A stretch of DNA of 64,000 nucleotides from Tomocerus qinae (Eukaryota > Arthropoda > Collembola > Entomobryomorpha > Tomoceridae): assembly GCA_020055645.1 (NCBI GenBank), contig CM034548.1, positions 10,106,001 to 10,170,000 on the forward strand, written 5' to 3'. The position numbers and the translations under genes were made by a program. The notes under the pieces were generated by a model, which made no database searches, was not told the origin of the DNA, and worked only from the letters and a program-made list of their open reading frames with translations. Below, one piece after another: positions 11,606 through 23,200 of the stretch. How positions within the stretch are numbered: the first letter of the stretch is position 1; each line of letters begins with the position of its first letter.

Positions 11606-12665
11606 ATTAATTTGATGCACGATAGTACATACATACTGACATACATACCGACATACCGAAATTCACCGCGCAACTCGAACAAGACGATTATCTTTAGTAG
11701 TGATGAGATTGCGTTCTCAAGCTCGAGCCAGAATTTAAAAGTATCTTAGTTTTAAATTTCTACCCAGACCCTGTTTGTAGGAAACATTGTGTACTGGTGA
11801 CACTTGGTGACCTTGTATTTCATATCCCTAAGCCCTAAGATTATGTCAAGATTAGTTATGCATTCCCAGTTCAAAGGTTTTAAAAGACTTTGTACACAAC
11901 AGAGACGCACCATGTCGTTTGTTTTTCCATACCAACCTTTGCAATTAAGCACAAAATTGACATAAGATATTTTTCTAGTCTCATTTGTTACCGAGCGAGC
12001 TGCAACTTTTACATTTTTTATAGGTATGATAATCGGCATCCATATCCGAATTTTTTGAAGAGAATTTGTATTAAATGTCCTCTGAAGAAGAAAACACGAA
12101 GAGTCTTATGTATACCAATCATTCTAGATGTATATAGGCGTAATATATAATATTATTATTATCAAAATTGACATCATGGGATAACTGTCGTATGTTCTAT
12201 TAACTAACACCTGGGATAAACAGAAGTGGACCTTGTGACGTTGTAAGCAGCACATATAATATGAACGTTGGGTTACAGGTATAAAATTAACTTTGTATTC
12301 GTTAGATCATTTAATGCTATTTAACTTTCCATTCACAATGCAAAAAAATATAATATGACGTAGTAGGAAAGCCCTATAATTATCACAGTTTATGAACCAA
12401 CTTATTAATATTTTTGGGTTATAAGTAAAATTGTAGTTAATAACTGGAGAAGACCAAATAGCTGTTAACCTCTTTTAATTTTCGTTGTATGAACTATGAA
12501 ATAAATAGAATTCCAAATTCTTTGAACATTTAAGCAACTACTGTATTACTTCATTTACATTGGATACAAATTATTACATATCCATGGCAAAAAGCGTACG
12601 ACGATGTACATGGACAGTCTACATTAATTAATATATTATGATCAATTAAGGTGGGATTTTTCATT

Positions 12666-12932
12666 TTATTTTGCAACTGGTGCTGGCTGCTTCTTTGGTT
12701 TCAAATATAACAAAAGTGCGATGGCACCAACAACAGCATATGTGGCTCTCGCAACCTGATAAAATCAAATAGGGATTAGGTACTAATTAGCAGTTACATC
12801 CATATTTACATGAAAATTTATTACAAAGAACATTTACGAGATACTTACATTTGCTCTGCCATTGATTGTGACTGAATTAAAAGTCCTACTCAGGCCTTTC
12901 AGTTGAGCTTCGGCAGCGTCTTCACCAGCCAT
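12666..12932 (-). CDS. ATP5MK: ATP synthase membrane subunit K (DAPIT)
   Basis: Two exons, 12932-12849 and 12755-12666, join in phase 0 into a 57-residue protein, the usual size of this family. The N-terminal part contains LKGLSRTFNSVTINGRANVA, matching the DAPIT block of the form FNSxTxxGRxNxAxATY. One hydrophobic membrane segment follows (about residues 33-46), then a short basic and proline-rich tail (KPKKQPAPVAK). DAPIT is a small inner-membrane subunit of mitochondrial F1Fo ATP synthase that helps hold the enzyme in dimer rows. A splice acceptor (TTTCAG) sits five bases before the ATG, so at least one non-coding upstream exon is expected. The gene is too small to be found by length alone; identity rests on motif and exon structure. 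Confidence 0.9.
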
Positions 12933-12959
12933 TTCACCTGAAATCAAATTTCAAAATGT

Positions 12960-15090
12960 TATTTTTAAATTATCCTCCAAATCATTATATTTAAAAATCA
13001 CTTTTATACAGAAACTATTCTACCATGAAAGTCTCCCTGCTGGCGTTAAAATTCCAGACTGCTCGCCCCCGCAAATTTTTGTAGAATTGTTTTGTTATAA
13101 AATTATTTGAGCTGCGTAACTAATTACTACTTTGGTACAGGCAATTTTAAATACAAAAGAATCAAGACTTGATATATTCAAGGTACTACTTTGGTACAGA
13201 CTTCACAAGGACCAAAGTTTAAAAATGTAAATATAAACGTAGCAAAAGCAATTACCACTGAAAAATTGATAAACTTTAGGGTTGGGCATAGAAACACTAG
13301 TAGGCGTGGAATGGAAATAAGAAATCTTACGACGAGTAGGAATGCAAAACTATGCAACGTTCCTATTTTTTATTTCGACTTCAAAATGCGAAGACTATGT
13401 TTCATTTCATTAAAAAGGGTGCTTCACTTCCAGAGCCACTAAAATTTAGTTCTACCTTGTAGGAAAGGTTTGTTATGAATGACACATGGTTTATTACATT
13501 GAAAAATCAAAAAAAGACCAGACTTCAAATACTCATGACCATCTTATAAAATGTAGAAAACTGAAGGATAGATGTTCTTGAATTTAAAGTATAAAGTAAT
13601 GTTTTAGTGAGTTCAGGGCCACCCCCTATCCCATATTACATGGTGATCATATTTCTATCCTCAAAAGAATGAGGAAAACAACTTTTATTCAGTAAGTAGA
13701 ACAGTACGTAGACGTAGAGAAATGGCGCTTGAATGTTTAATGTCCATGAAATAATATGAAATTCGTTGTGATTTTGCATTTGATTGCGCGTAAACTAAAT
13801 CAAAATATAATTAGTTTTATTAGCCTTACGTTGTTAAAATGTTAGATAGTAGTCTAGTACATTAAGTTGTGGATGGAAATTTGAACGCTAGAACCACTAA
13901 TCATTACGATAAGAAAATATGAAATTAGACAAGTTATGTTAAAGCAGATTACCATCGAGTGTCGGAGTATAATCAAAGTCTGTTGAATTTCCAAAATTGA
14001 TGAAACTAGGGAAAGACATTCAACTGTCTTACAGCGTAAGACGAAAAGTTCGAATGAGGATAGATTTTCTAACTAGGGAAAGACCTGTCTACCATACTAC
14101 TTTTCCTTTTTAACTATAATTTAATAATATCATTTTAATATACCATTAAAATGAAAATTGAACTGCCCTTCCCTTCAGTTTAATCAGTATTATTTCTTTC
14201 CTTTCTTGATGCGAGAACTATTGAACAGTGACCAACGTTCGGTTTCTATTTTCTATTATTTGTTATTAGAAACCTGCGAGAACCTTAGTTATTTGGTTAT
14301 TAAAATTTTGACGCTAATTTTAATTTTGATAACCAGTGCTTAAAAATAAAATTTCAATGTTTTTAATTTTAGTAATTGGATATTGTATGCTGGAGCTGGA
14401 GGAGTTGCAATTTGAAAAATGAAAAATTGGTGAACTATGAATGGCGAACCAAAAGCTGATCGTATATAGTATCTGTTGCTGATTACCACTGTACCCATTA
14501 AATAATAATAATAAATAGTAATTCGTTTAATCCGAATATTTTTAATTATGTATACTATAGAAAACTACAGCTGACAGGGCAGTAGCAGTAGCAGTTCTGT
14601 AAGCTCTGTATTTTTCAACCGGCCAAGCCCCATTGCTATACCATTTAAGTCACAAAAGATTGGTAAATATCTTACCTTATCAAACCGAGTAACGTAGAAT
14701 AGTTTTTCAAATTAATATTTCCAAATTTTACTTTATTAATCCGTCAAAATTTGGTTTTAATATAATTACAATTATGGTTTGTGAAGGTTTCTGTCCTGAA
14801 CAGAAGTAGGCAATGAATGATGGCGGAGTCCTCACTGCTACCGCATATTTTAGTTAAACCCTGTGCTTCAATATAAAGCGCGCCAAACATGATGATTTGA
14901 ATATTTGTATTTTCTACGAAATTGAAAGTTGAAACACATGAACAGAGAAAACCGAAATTTAATAATAATAATTAAAGTAAATCTTTCATTTTAACCAATA
15001 ATTAGGTAACTGTTTTAGTCTACATTATTATATATACATACCTTAGAAAAAGACTTGGTAGATCATAATGATATTATGATGATCAATTAG
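12960..15090. other. Intergenic region between DAPIT and HDHD2
   Basis: The first few hundred bases should contain the DAPIT promoter and 5' UTR exon. The last part should contain the HDHD2 promoter; the two genes point away from each other. No other gene is visible. Short direct repeats occur: TACTACTTTGGTACAG twice near 13126 and 13185, and AACTAGGGAAAGAC twice near 14005 and 14071. Confidence 0.55.
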
Positions 15091-15103
15091 TATTTCTGGT
15101 TCT

Positions 15104-16584
15104 ATGAAGCAGCAAGTGTGGTTTGCTACTCGGAATTTAAGAAGATTAGCTATTTATTGCAAGAGGAAGTTCATTAATCGTCACTTGCGATTTTTTCATG
15201 CAACACAAATGGACGAAACTCCTAAAAATACACTGGAATTTTGGAAATGTGCAGGGAATTCTTATAAAGATACGCTAGGCACGAAGACGTCCGTATTAAT
15301 TGATCTAAGTGGAACTTTGCATATTGAAAATGAACCGACACCAGAAGCCGTGATTAGCTTATCGAGGTTTTTAATTTATTTACTATTATTAATTAATTAT
15401 TCAGTCACTCAGGCTTTACTGTATCTAAGTATAATGTAATTTTGAAATAACAATATGTTTGAAAAATGAGTAATAATGGTTTTGTTTCTCCAGACTCCGG
15501 AATGCTGGGCTGAAGATAAAATTCGTCACAAACACAACGAAAGAATCAAAGAGAATTTTATATGATAAACTTACTCAAATTGGATTTGATCTCAAAATAG
15601 AAGAAATATTCACGTCGTTAACTGCGGCTGCTAATTACCTGAAACATAATGGTATAAATAAATAGAAATATCATATCTTATCGATTCCTACAGCTATTAG
15701 AAGGCATTCTACGCCATTAACTGAACCGAATGGAGCAATCAGTAATATCTGTTAACTGATCAATATTGGCCTTGATTCTATTGCTTCCAGATTTTTCCGC
15801 GAATTTGTTAATCGAAGATTGTGCCAAAGAAGATTTTATTGGCATTTCAACCGACGTTACTAAACCTAACTCTGTTGTTATTGGATTGGCTCCATCAAAG
15901 TTTGATTATTTCACGTTGAACGTCGCCTTTCGGTATGAGTTTTTATATTACCATATTAATATAATTATATCGAATCAATCGAAGTTTAATTGACATAGAA
16001 TAAAATGACAATACTTGTACAGGCAAATTATGCAAGGAGCGAATATTGTTGCTGTACACAAGGGAAAATATTTCGCGAAGAAAGATGGGTTGGCCTTAGG
16101 TCCTGGTCCTTTCGTGGCGTCTTTGGAATATGCTACTGGGAAAGAAGCAACAATTATAGGAAAACCTAGCAAGGACTTTTTTATGGCAGCCCTTAAGGAT
16201 CTTAATTGTATTCCACCTGATGCTATTATGATTGGAGACGTATGAGCAATAATAATAATAATATAAAAATAATGTATTAATTTATTGCTATGGAGGATGG
16301 AGATGGAATGGCTATTTATTTATTCATTTGAAATTATGCAGGATGTTACCGATGACGTGTTGGGTGCAATAGCAGTGGGAGTTACGGGAGTACTTGTAAA
16401 AACTGGAAAATATATTGATGGAGATGAAAAGAAAATACCTTTAGACAAACCCCATTTAGTAGCAGACAGCTTCTGCGACACAGTCAAATACATATTAGTA
16501 GCATTGGCTTCTAAAAACGGAATACCAATAGAAAATATCGATTTTGATGAGCTGTCTTCCAAAATAAAATCCAGTGAAAGTTAG
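15104..16584 (+). CDS. HDHD2: HDHD2-type HAD-superfamily phosphatase
   Basis: Five exons, 15104-15366, 15494-15651, 15791-15932, 16023-16239 and 16342-16584, join in phase to 340 residues. HAD motifs follow the HDHD2/LHPP subfamily: motif [11 protein letters not shown] (nucleophile D67), motif II FVTNTT, the cap region with [21 protein letters not shown] and [20 protein letters not shown] (motif III lysine), and motif IV IGDDVTDDV. Members are Mg-dependent phosphatases; the natural substrate of HDHD2 is not settled. Two parts are unusual. The first 66 residues precede the normal start of the domain, and residues 1-36 are basic without any Asp or Glu, which could be a mitochondrial presequence. 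The C-terminus also runs slightly longer than usual. Translation could instead begin at the internal Met36. AATAAA lies about 80 bases past the stop. Confidence 0.9.
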
Positions 16585-16662
16585 AAGTAGACTTATGTAT
16601 TTCTCAGTTCCGTTTCTCAGAATTGTTATAGTAACTGAAAACAAATATTTTACTTTTTATTT

Positions 16663-16668
16663 AATAAA
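16663..16668 (+). terminator. Polyadenylation signal of HDHD2
   Basis: AATAAA 79 bases after the HDHD2 stop codon. Confidence 0.6.
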
Positions 16669-16689
16669 TGGAAACCTTGAATATCATTG

Positions 16690-19400
16690 ACGAATTTGAC
16701 GCAAAGTTTATTTTAAAATATGGTTGATTGACATTACAAAATTGAAAATATAGTTGAAAGTAAAGTTACGTGTAATGTAAACAATGACTTACACTGAGTT
16801 TGTAGGTTTGTAGGTAATAGTTATTATTTCAATGTATCGACTTATCGACTCAATCTAATTTGGTATAAAACATTTGTGTACCATTATGAATACTCTCAAG
16901 TGTAGGTGATTAAGCCACAAATTAGTATTCATGATCGTCATGATTAACGTATATTATTGTAGTACACCCTTGATATAGTAGCACATAGAAATACTCTGAT
17001 TTTTATAAGTTTCGTATTTATTATTATAGCAGGCACCGCCTGAAATAGAAAAATTTAACGTAAGGAATAGTATTACAGTAATACTGAATTACAATTACAA
17101 CATAGTTGTTATTACCTATAATTAAGGCTTTCAAAACAATAGGTATCTATCAACGTTCATACATTCAAGATTATCACTAATTGACCATCACATTTCTATA
17201 AAAATACCATATCAAACTGACAAGTTGAGTTTGGTTTATCACGTCTGAGGCACATGCACATTTACAATTTTAAATTACATTAATGAAGTAACAATATTCT
17301 TACACATGTGTTCTATATTTTTACACTTCTAACCTAAGAATTACATGCAATCAAAACATAATGCTTATTACGTTTCCAAAATTCAGTATTCTAATAAATA
17401 CAACTATAGGTATATACTACATAGCATTCTACCGAATAACTTTTATCCTATTGTTTCTCCGTCGGGCAGCGATTTAATACACTTTTCAGCAAACCTCAAT
17501 AAAATATTTGCACAACAATAGAATATGTATCAAAAAGAAAATTTTTAATTTATTGCTACAGACTTTGGAACGAATAATATTTTAAATTGTCTGAATAGCT
17601 ACAAATATGTTTCAAAAACCTGAAATGACTCACAGATTCGAAACAATCTCAAAGTTTTAAATATGGAAAAACAGGTCAATATAAAATTAATTGCTAGCAT
17701 TACCAAACTAATTTTTTTAATGATTTTATTGAGGTTTCCTAAGAAATGTTTCCTACCGTTTGTCATTTGTGATTTGCTATTTCTAAAAGTAAATCAATCT
17801 AGATTGCAAAAATTAAAGCCCCTTAAAGTAGCACCTTTCTTTTTTAGCTGCTCTTCTGGTGTCTCTGATCCAAAATTGACAATGTATTTTATCGATAAAT
17901 AACTTGTTTGGTCAGGCAGATGACGATTACGTAATGCTACTACACTAATTGACAAGGGGCATAATATAAGGCTACTAAACTGGTAGTATAATACAGTCAA
18001 TCTTGTCTTAGTCAACTTAGCACTAATTTGTATGGAAATCGGAACTTTTTGTGTTTGATGATTTTCTAAAATTCCTGTATGATTTGATCAGGGGATTGAA
18101 ATGTCCAACTACAACGTTTGTATTTCGTTCCATATAAATGTAGGTTTTATAATAAGTCGTTTTTTCCGTAATTTAATGTTAAGATAATAATTTCCATTGT
18201 CTAATTATATGGATGCACTATTTAGGTAGATATAAATTGTAGAAGATGTTATCATGATTACGAAGCATTTGTGGAAATTTACTTGTTCCGTAACTAAGTA
18301 TGCTACTATTTGTTTCAGAGTGCGCATTATTAGTGGATACTCTGGACACTACATTGTACTTAATATTACGTAATTATCTTTTACGTACGTACATCTTATG
18401 TACATCACACTACAAAGAATGCACAAGGGTTGGGGATGATATCTTATTAATATTTGAAAGTATAAGTACTTATATACATTGTTGTGGGTATTGCTTTGCT
18501 ATAGTACCATATAAACACAACGCAACCGATAATAAGAACGTATAGAGTATAATTAGGGTCATTCTTATGTTTGCACAATAAAAGGTTACATGATTCAGTA
18601 GCTTATAATACTATACGAAATGAATACTCATAAAATGGATACTGAATGAGGAATGGATAAAAAAGTTAGCACATTTGGGAAACGTCGAGTGCCTGCGAGT
18701 GAGATAAGCACAAATTTCCAACGTATATTTCCTTTGTCAAAAATTAGTATTTATAGTAATAATTAAATGTTTATCGTGATTATAATACTTATTGTAATTA
18801 TGTCATTGTCCATCTACTGTTAATCTTCAGTAGGCACGTATTATTTTTGCTTTTACATCTTCATATAAATTGCATGTACCGACTACTATTACAATTAATG
18901 CTAGGTACAGCATAATATTAAAAAATATCAATATAATGGTTATGATTACATAAAGCCAACACCTACTTATGCACTATCTACTTAATAATTGTCCTATGCA
19001 ATAAAAATAAAATACAAAACAATTTTTCAGAAGACCACTGACAAGACGACGTTACAACACGGGCGAGTGTTGTACTTACACTTACAGATAATAATAAGTA
19101 GGTATGTTAATATAAACCTAGATATTGAAATTCCTGAGCTTGTATATATTATGAGGAGCTCAACAAATACTTTTGGCTCATAAAATCACAACCTTGAGGA
19201 TTTTGACGCTTTTATGAGATAGTGACGACGATTTTTGGTTTTCGGATTGAAATGTATATAGTAAGTGGGGGTGGTATACTCCCCGAATACCATATAATCC
19301 GTCGGATATCTAATTATGTGGCCCCACCATAGCCGGACATACACAAGACATTACAAGACACAATCCCTACTGACTACAAACTGTCCCAACTAACTACACG
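16690..19400. other. Intergenic region between convergent HDHD2 and CERK
   Basis: About 2.7 kb between the 3' ends of the two genes. Only short chance reading frames are seen, and I found no repeat with defined ends. A region of higher GC near 19260-19390 is not explained; it lies just past the CERK polyadenylation signal. Confidence 0.5.
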
Positions 19401-19403
19401 CAA

Positions 19404-19409
19404 TTTATT
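19404..19409 (-). terminator. Polyadenylation signal of ceramide kinase
   Basis: AATAAA on the minus strand, about 130 bases past the CERK stop codon at 19539. Confidence 0.55.
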
Positions 19410-19538
19410 AGTAGTACGTTTTGTGGGTTCGCTATGTAGGAATACTGAAATACTGTCAGATAAATTGGTTCGGATGAGAGTCGTTTCTTTCGCAATAACG
19501 ATATATACATATATAGCCTATACATCAGCTTTTGTTGT

Positions 19539-21643
19539 CTATGGATGGACAATCGCTTCTTCACTTACAGGGCTTTCCAAAGAATTGCTAAGAATGGAAT
19601 TCAAAGTGCTATCCGACAAAGTAGTACTGCTACGTGGCATATCTGAATTTGAGAGTACAGACTGGGAGTTTTGGTGGAGAGTTACATAGACATCTGTTTG
19701 GGTCCGGGCCATGATGCGAACCAAGTTTTTGTGGACAGAGACTCTGACCGAAGGCTGGTAGAAAAGCTCTCCGTCGCAATTCCACAGACTGTGATTCTTC
19801 TTCTGCTGCCTGGCGTCGCATCCACATGCAGAGATTGAGGACGAACTGCCTCCATCCACAGAAGTAATTCCCCCAGAGGATTCTGTCCCAAGTGTCGTCC
19901 CACAGCACTGCATCGGAGTGAAGATGAACTCGTCCACCCGGTAGCGCTCCACAAACGGCAGTGCAAACTGCAGAAAATGAGCAAATAATAAGAAGAGGTC
20001 TGCGGGATTGGGACATGAAAAGTTGCATCTAAAGGTCAAAGAATGAGTGGATTACCGCTCTGCGACTATCGCCGCCTGTTCTGAGTAAATATCGAAGGTG
20101 ATTGAGCCGGGAAGCTTTTCTTATGAGAATCAGATCAATGTGACCATCCGAGAGATGAGCAAAAGGAGCTATTCCAAGCGGAGAGAGTGCGCACCGACAA
20201 CTAATGTTTGCTCCAGATATCCCTAGAAAACGACCTTCCACTCTCTTCCACTCTCCCACTGGCCTTTCAGTTTTCGAGGCTGCGATACAATCTTCACAAC
20301 CGTTTCCTCCTGCACATTGTGTCGGAATTCTGCGATAGTCATCTACAGCAACCCTCATATCTACGCTTCCTTCGTACGTTGCATGTCCCAGAAACTTGCG
20401 CAGTCCTGTGTGTATTTAACAAAATATTGATATTTCCCCCAACAACACCGTTCCGTAGTAACTACGGATGATGACACTTAACTATCTTTTAGATAACTCT
20501 AATTTCTACAATTATTTTTAATTTTCTCTAGCACAATGCATGGACTACTTATCTATTACAACTGACGTGGCGGAAATTGCATCTCTGCATGTTACTTCAT
20601 CAAACAGAGTGGGACATGTCTTACCGGCATAATCATATCTCTTCGGCCCCATCCACCGTAGATTTTCAGAGTAGAGCATTGTGTCTGCCAAATGACCATA
20701 AGACATCTGACCTACTATGAATCTACTAATTCCAGAATGTGTATGTATTGCTCCGACGTCCAGGGGAAGAGTCCCTCCGAGAATGATGTGAATTGCTGCA
20801 GTCTTAGGGTCCCCCGTTCCATGCAAAGTATGAGCCAAGGCATTACTGGACCCAGCCGGTATTACAGCTATTGGCAATGCAGCTGCTTTCAAATCACTTT
20901 CATCCAGTGATACAGACGATGAAAATCCTCGTGTCAGCAGCCCACTCACCTGCATCGTCAATTACAACCTTTTCAATTTGAATTCTATTCAGAATTGTCA
21001 CAAGTCAAGTTGTCTACTCACCACTTCACAGATTGTCCCATCTCCACCAACTCCGACCACTACATCATACTCCAGGAGCTTTTCTTCACTCATTGATGCC
21101 AGATACTCAGTCGCATGATTACGTCTCTGGGTGTGCACAACTGTCCATTTCACATCCCCGACTTCTAAAATCGGTTTCACTTGATGGTCGAATATAGAAA
21201 CTGCTTTCCTTTTACCTCCGTACGGATTTATAAAAAATAGTAAATTCTTCGGCCTGTACTTCAACTCTGAATCAAAAATACACAACTGAATGATTTATTT
21301 ATATAATTTATATAATAGAGGTGCATGCTATTTACGTACCACGAAGACCGGCTTGAATAGCAGATAACCAAGTGTTGAGCAATGAATAATCATCATGAGC
21401 CATTTGTAATTTCATCACACACCAATCGTCTGAATTTTTCTTTCTTTGAGCATAGTGAATAATAAGAGATTGAGATGCGACTGGCTTGTCTCGAAGTGGA
21501 TAGCAACATCGGGAACGAACGGATTTGGTCTCGTTGTTGTTTCTACAGAGTATTTCTACTGCGATTATGTCCCTTAGTTTTGCGTTCATCCATTCTGACA
21601 TATCTTCTCCACCTAAGTATAAAACAGGCATACGATTTGACAT
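19539..21643 (-). CDS. CERK: Ceramide kinase
   Basis: Five exons on the minus strand: 21643-21340, 21266-21022, 20949-20625, 20405-20056 and 19967-19539. They join in phase to 550 residues (human CERK is 537). The N-terminal 100 residues resemble the CERK PH-like region (DIIAVE; W at the end of a helix). The diacylglycerol-kinase-type catalytic domain follows, with LLFFINPYGGK (about 110-120), VGVGGDGTICEV (about 172-183), IAVIPAGSSNALAHTL and LPLDVGAIHT. The C-terminal lobe has CERK-type blocks: RYDYAG, YEGSVD, FLGISGANISCRCALSP, HLSDGHIDLILIRKASR, VERYRVDEF and SLWNCDGE. CERK makes ceramide-1-phosphate from ceramide and ATP on internal membranes. The start Met is preceded by an in-frame stop. 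The cysteine motif is spaced C-x5-C-x2-C instead of the usual C-x3-C-x2-C. About 35 extra Ser/Thr-rich residues end the protein. Confidence 0.93.
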
Positions 21644-23124
21644 TTTCTGCGAACCGTAATAAATCAATTTCCTTTGAAACTATCGATTTTATTAAATATT
21701 GTCGTCTGTAACATTAGTATATCGTCCCATGGAAAATAATGGTGCTTTGTAGGTCTATCTTTTACATTAGCGTACATTTGAAATACAAAATACAATTGCT
21801 AACATGTAAACGAAGACAAAAGACCTAATTTGATAGCTGCGTGGGTTTCTGATGCTTTTAGATGGTTAGAAGTACTGAATTATTAAATTGCTATTATATT
21901 ACATTACATGCACAATACACTATATACTTTTAATGTAATCTTACATAAGTACTGATTTATTCATGAAATCCGTCCATTTAATAATAAAAACAAACTGAGT
22001 AGAGGAAATGACTACAAATTTCAACTTCCTGTTCACAATAGTGGAAATCAAATGACGTAGCATGTTTTCCTGCAGCATAATATCTGTCCGATGGAAATGT
22101 AAGCATGGATAATGCTGGAATCTGTAAGCTAAGAACCGTGCATTTAAGTTAATGCTCTGTAATCCGGAAACACTCTACTTACACAGGACTGAACCTCTGT
22201 TCCCAATACTAATTTAATATCCCATTTGAATGAAGAAAAAAATGGTTCAAATTGATTGTTATTCATGTTGGCAAATATAGGTTGCTATACTTATAGGTAG
22301 AATTTGTCTGGGGACCCAATAAAGTACCTACTGCAATTTCAATTCTTGAATAAATTATGCGAGACAAAACTGGGTTTTAAATGCAATGTAAGACTCAAAC
22401 AGCGATAGCAATTTAATATTTTAATTGTTGATTTCTGCAGCCAAATAGGTTTGGTATTATATCATTTGGAAATGGATGTGTATGGTTTGGTTATGGTTCA
22501 TGGCATTCAGAAAGTGAAGCCACATTTAAGCCTTGAGCCTGGAAGATTACTATAATTTATTTCGATACTCTTCTATATCACACTATAGATAGGTATAAAC
22601 GTTGCTGTTGCTATAATTGGCTATAACTTGGGAGCAAGTACTATGTCCCTACATTGCTCAGAGTTTTTCTGCTGGAAATATGTACAGTATATTACAGTAG
22701 ACTCGAAAAAATCAATTTTTATTAATATTTATATTCGGGTTCACGTTGAACGGTTGGGACTACAGGCATTTTAGAAATCGCATTGTAGACAACTCTCAAA
22801 GGTTGGAGTATTGTATAGATAAGAGTAAGTGCATCTCAACATAAATATTCGATAGTTTCATAGTTCCCATGCCATGAGATGAATGGGAGATTTTAAGTTT
22901 TGACGTGCACTTGACATATTTTGTCGCTGCTGTGAAGAATAATAGTTGGGAGCAAAGTAGTTGGATTGTGAGCTAGCATCACTCAATGTCAGGCATGACA
23001 ATGCAGTAGTTTACACGATGTAAGACAGAATGAAATGCAATGCATGCAATAATTTAGGTTTTGGTGCTGTATGCAACTAATATTACATTTTAATATATTA
23101 CAGTCATATCCTGCACGTATTCTT

Positions 23125-23200
23125 TGCAAACAATAAAAACGCAAGTGTTCGATTTCGGCTAGACTTGGGGATTTTGGCATGTAGTCAACATAGAAATCCA
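23125..23200 (-). repeat. Dispersed repeat copy 1, possible old coding fragment
   Basis: About 75 bases similar to 26624-26700. Read on the minus strand, both copies give related peptides: PKSPSLAEIEHLRFYC here and PKSSQIEHLHFYC there. Similarity at the protein level suggests decayed coding sequence, from a transposon or a duplicated exon. No family is recognised. Confidence 0.5.

Larger units (their letters stand above)
7600..12660. other. Intergenic region with scattered repeats, no gene recognised
   Basis: About 5 kb between FAHD2 and the DAPIT gene. Reading frames are short and none has protein-like similarity. The 5' end of FAHD2, including any upstream exon, should lie within the first few hundred bases. 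A 54-codon minus-strand frame ending upstream near 8051 could be part of it, but no good donor joins it. The rest holds the repeats listed separately at 9.3-9.7, 9.9-10.3 and 11.3-11.6 kb. Confidence 0.55.

Noticed and set aside
11150..11749. Several 64-131-codon frames around the 84-bp palindromes
   Set aside because: They run through the palindromic repeats on both strands and owe their length to them; no protein similarity.
12960..14110. Short direct repeats TACTACTTTGGTACAG and AACTAGGGAAAGAC
   Set aside because: Each occurs only twice close together, with no defined ends; they look like small local duplications rather than elements.
19630..20028. Long alternative minus-strand frames overlapping CERK exons
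   Set aside because: They overlap the last CERK exons in other frames. Only the frame reported carries CERK motifs and consistent splice phases.
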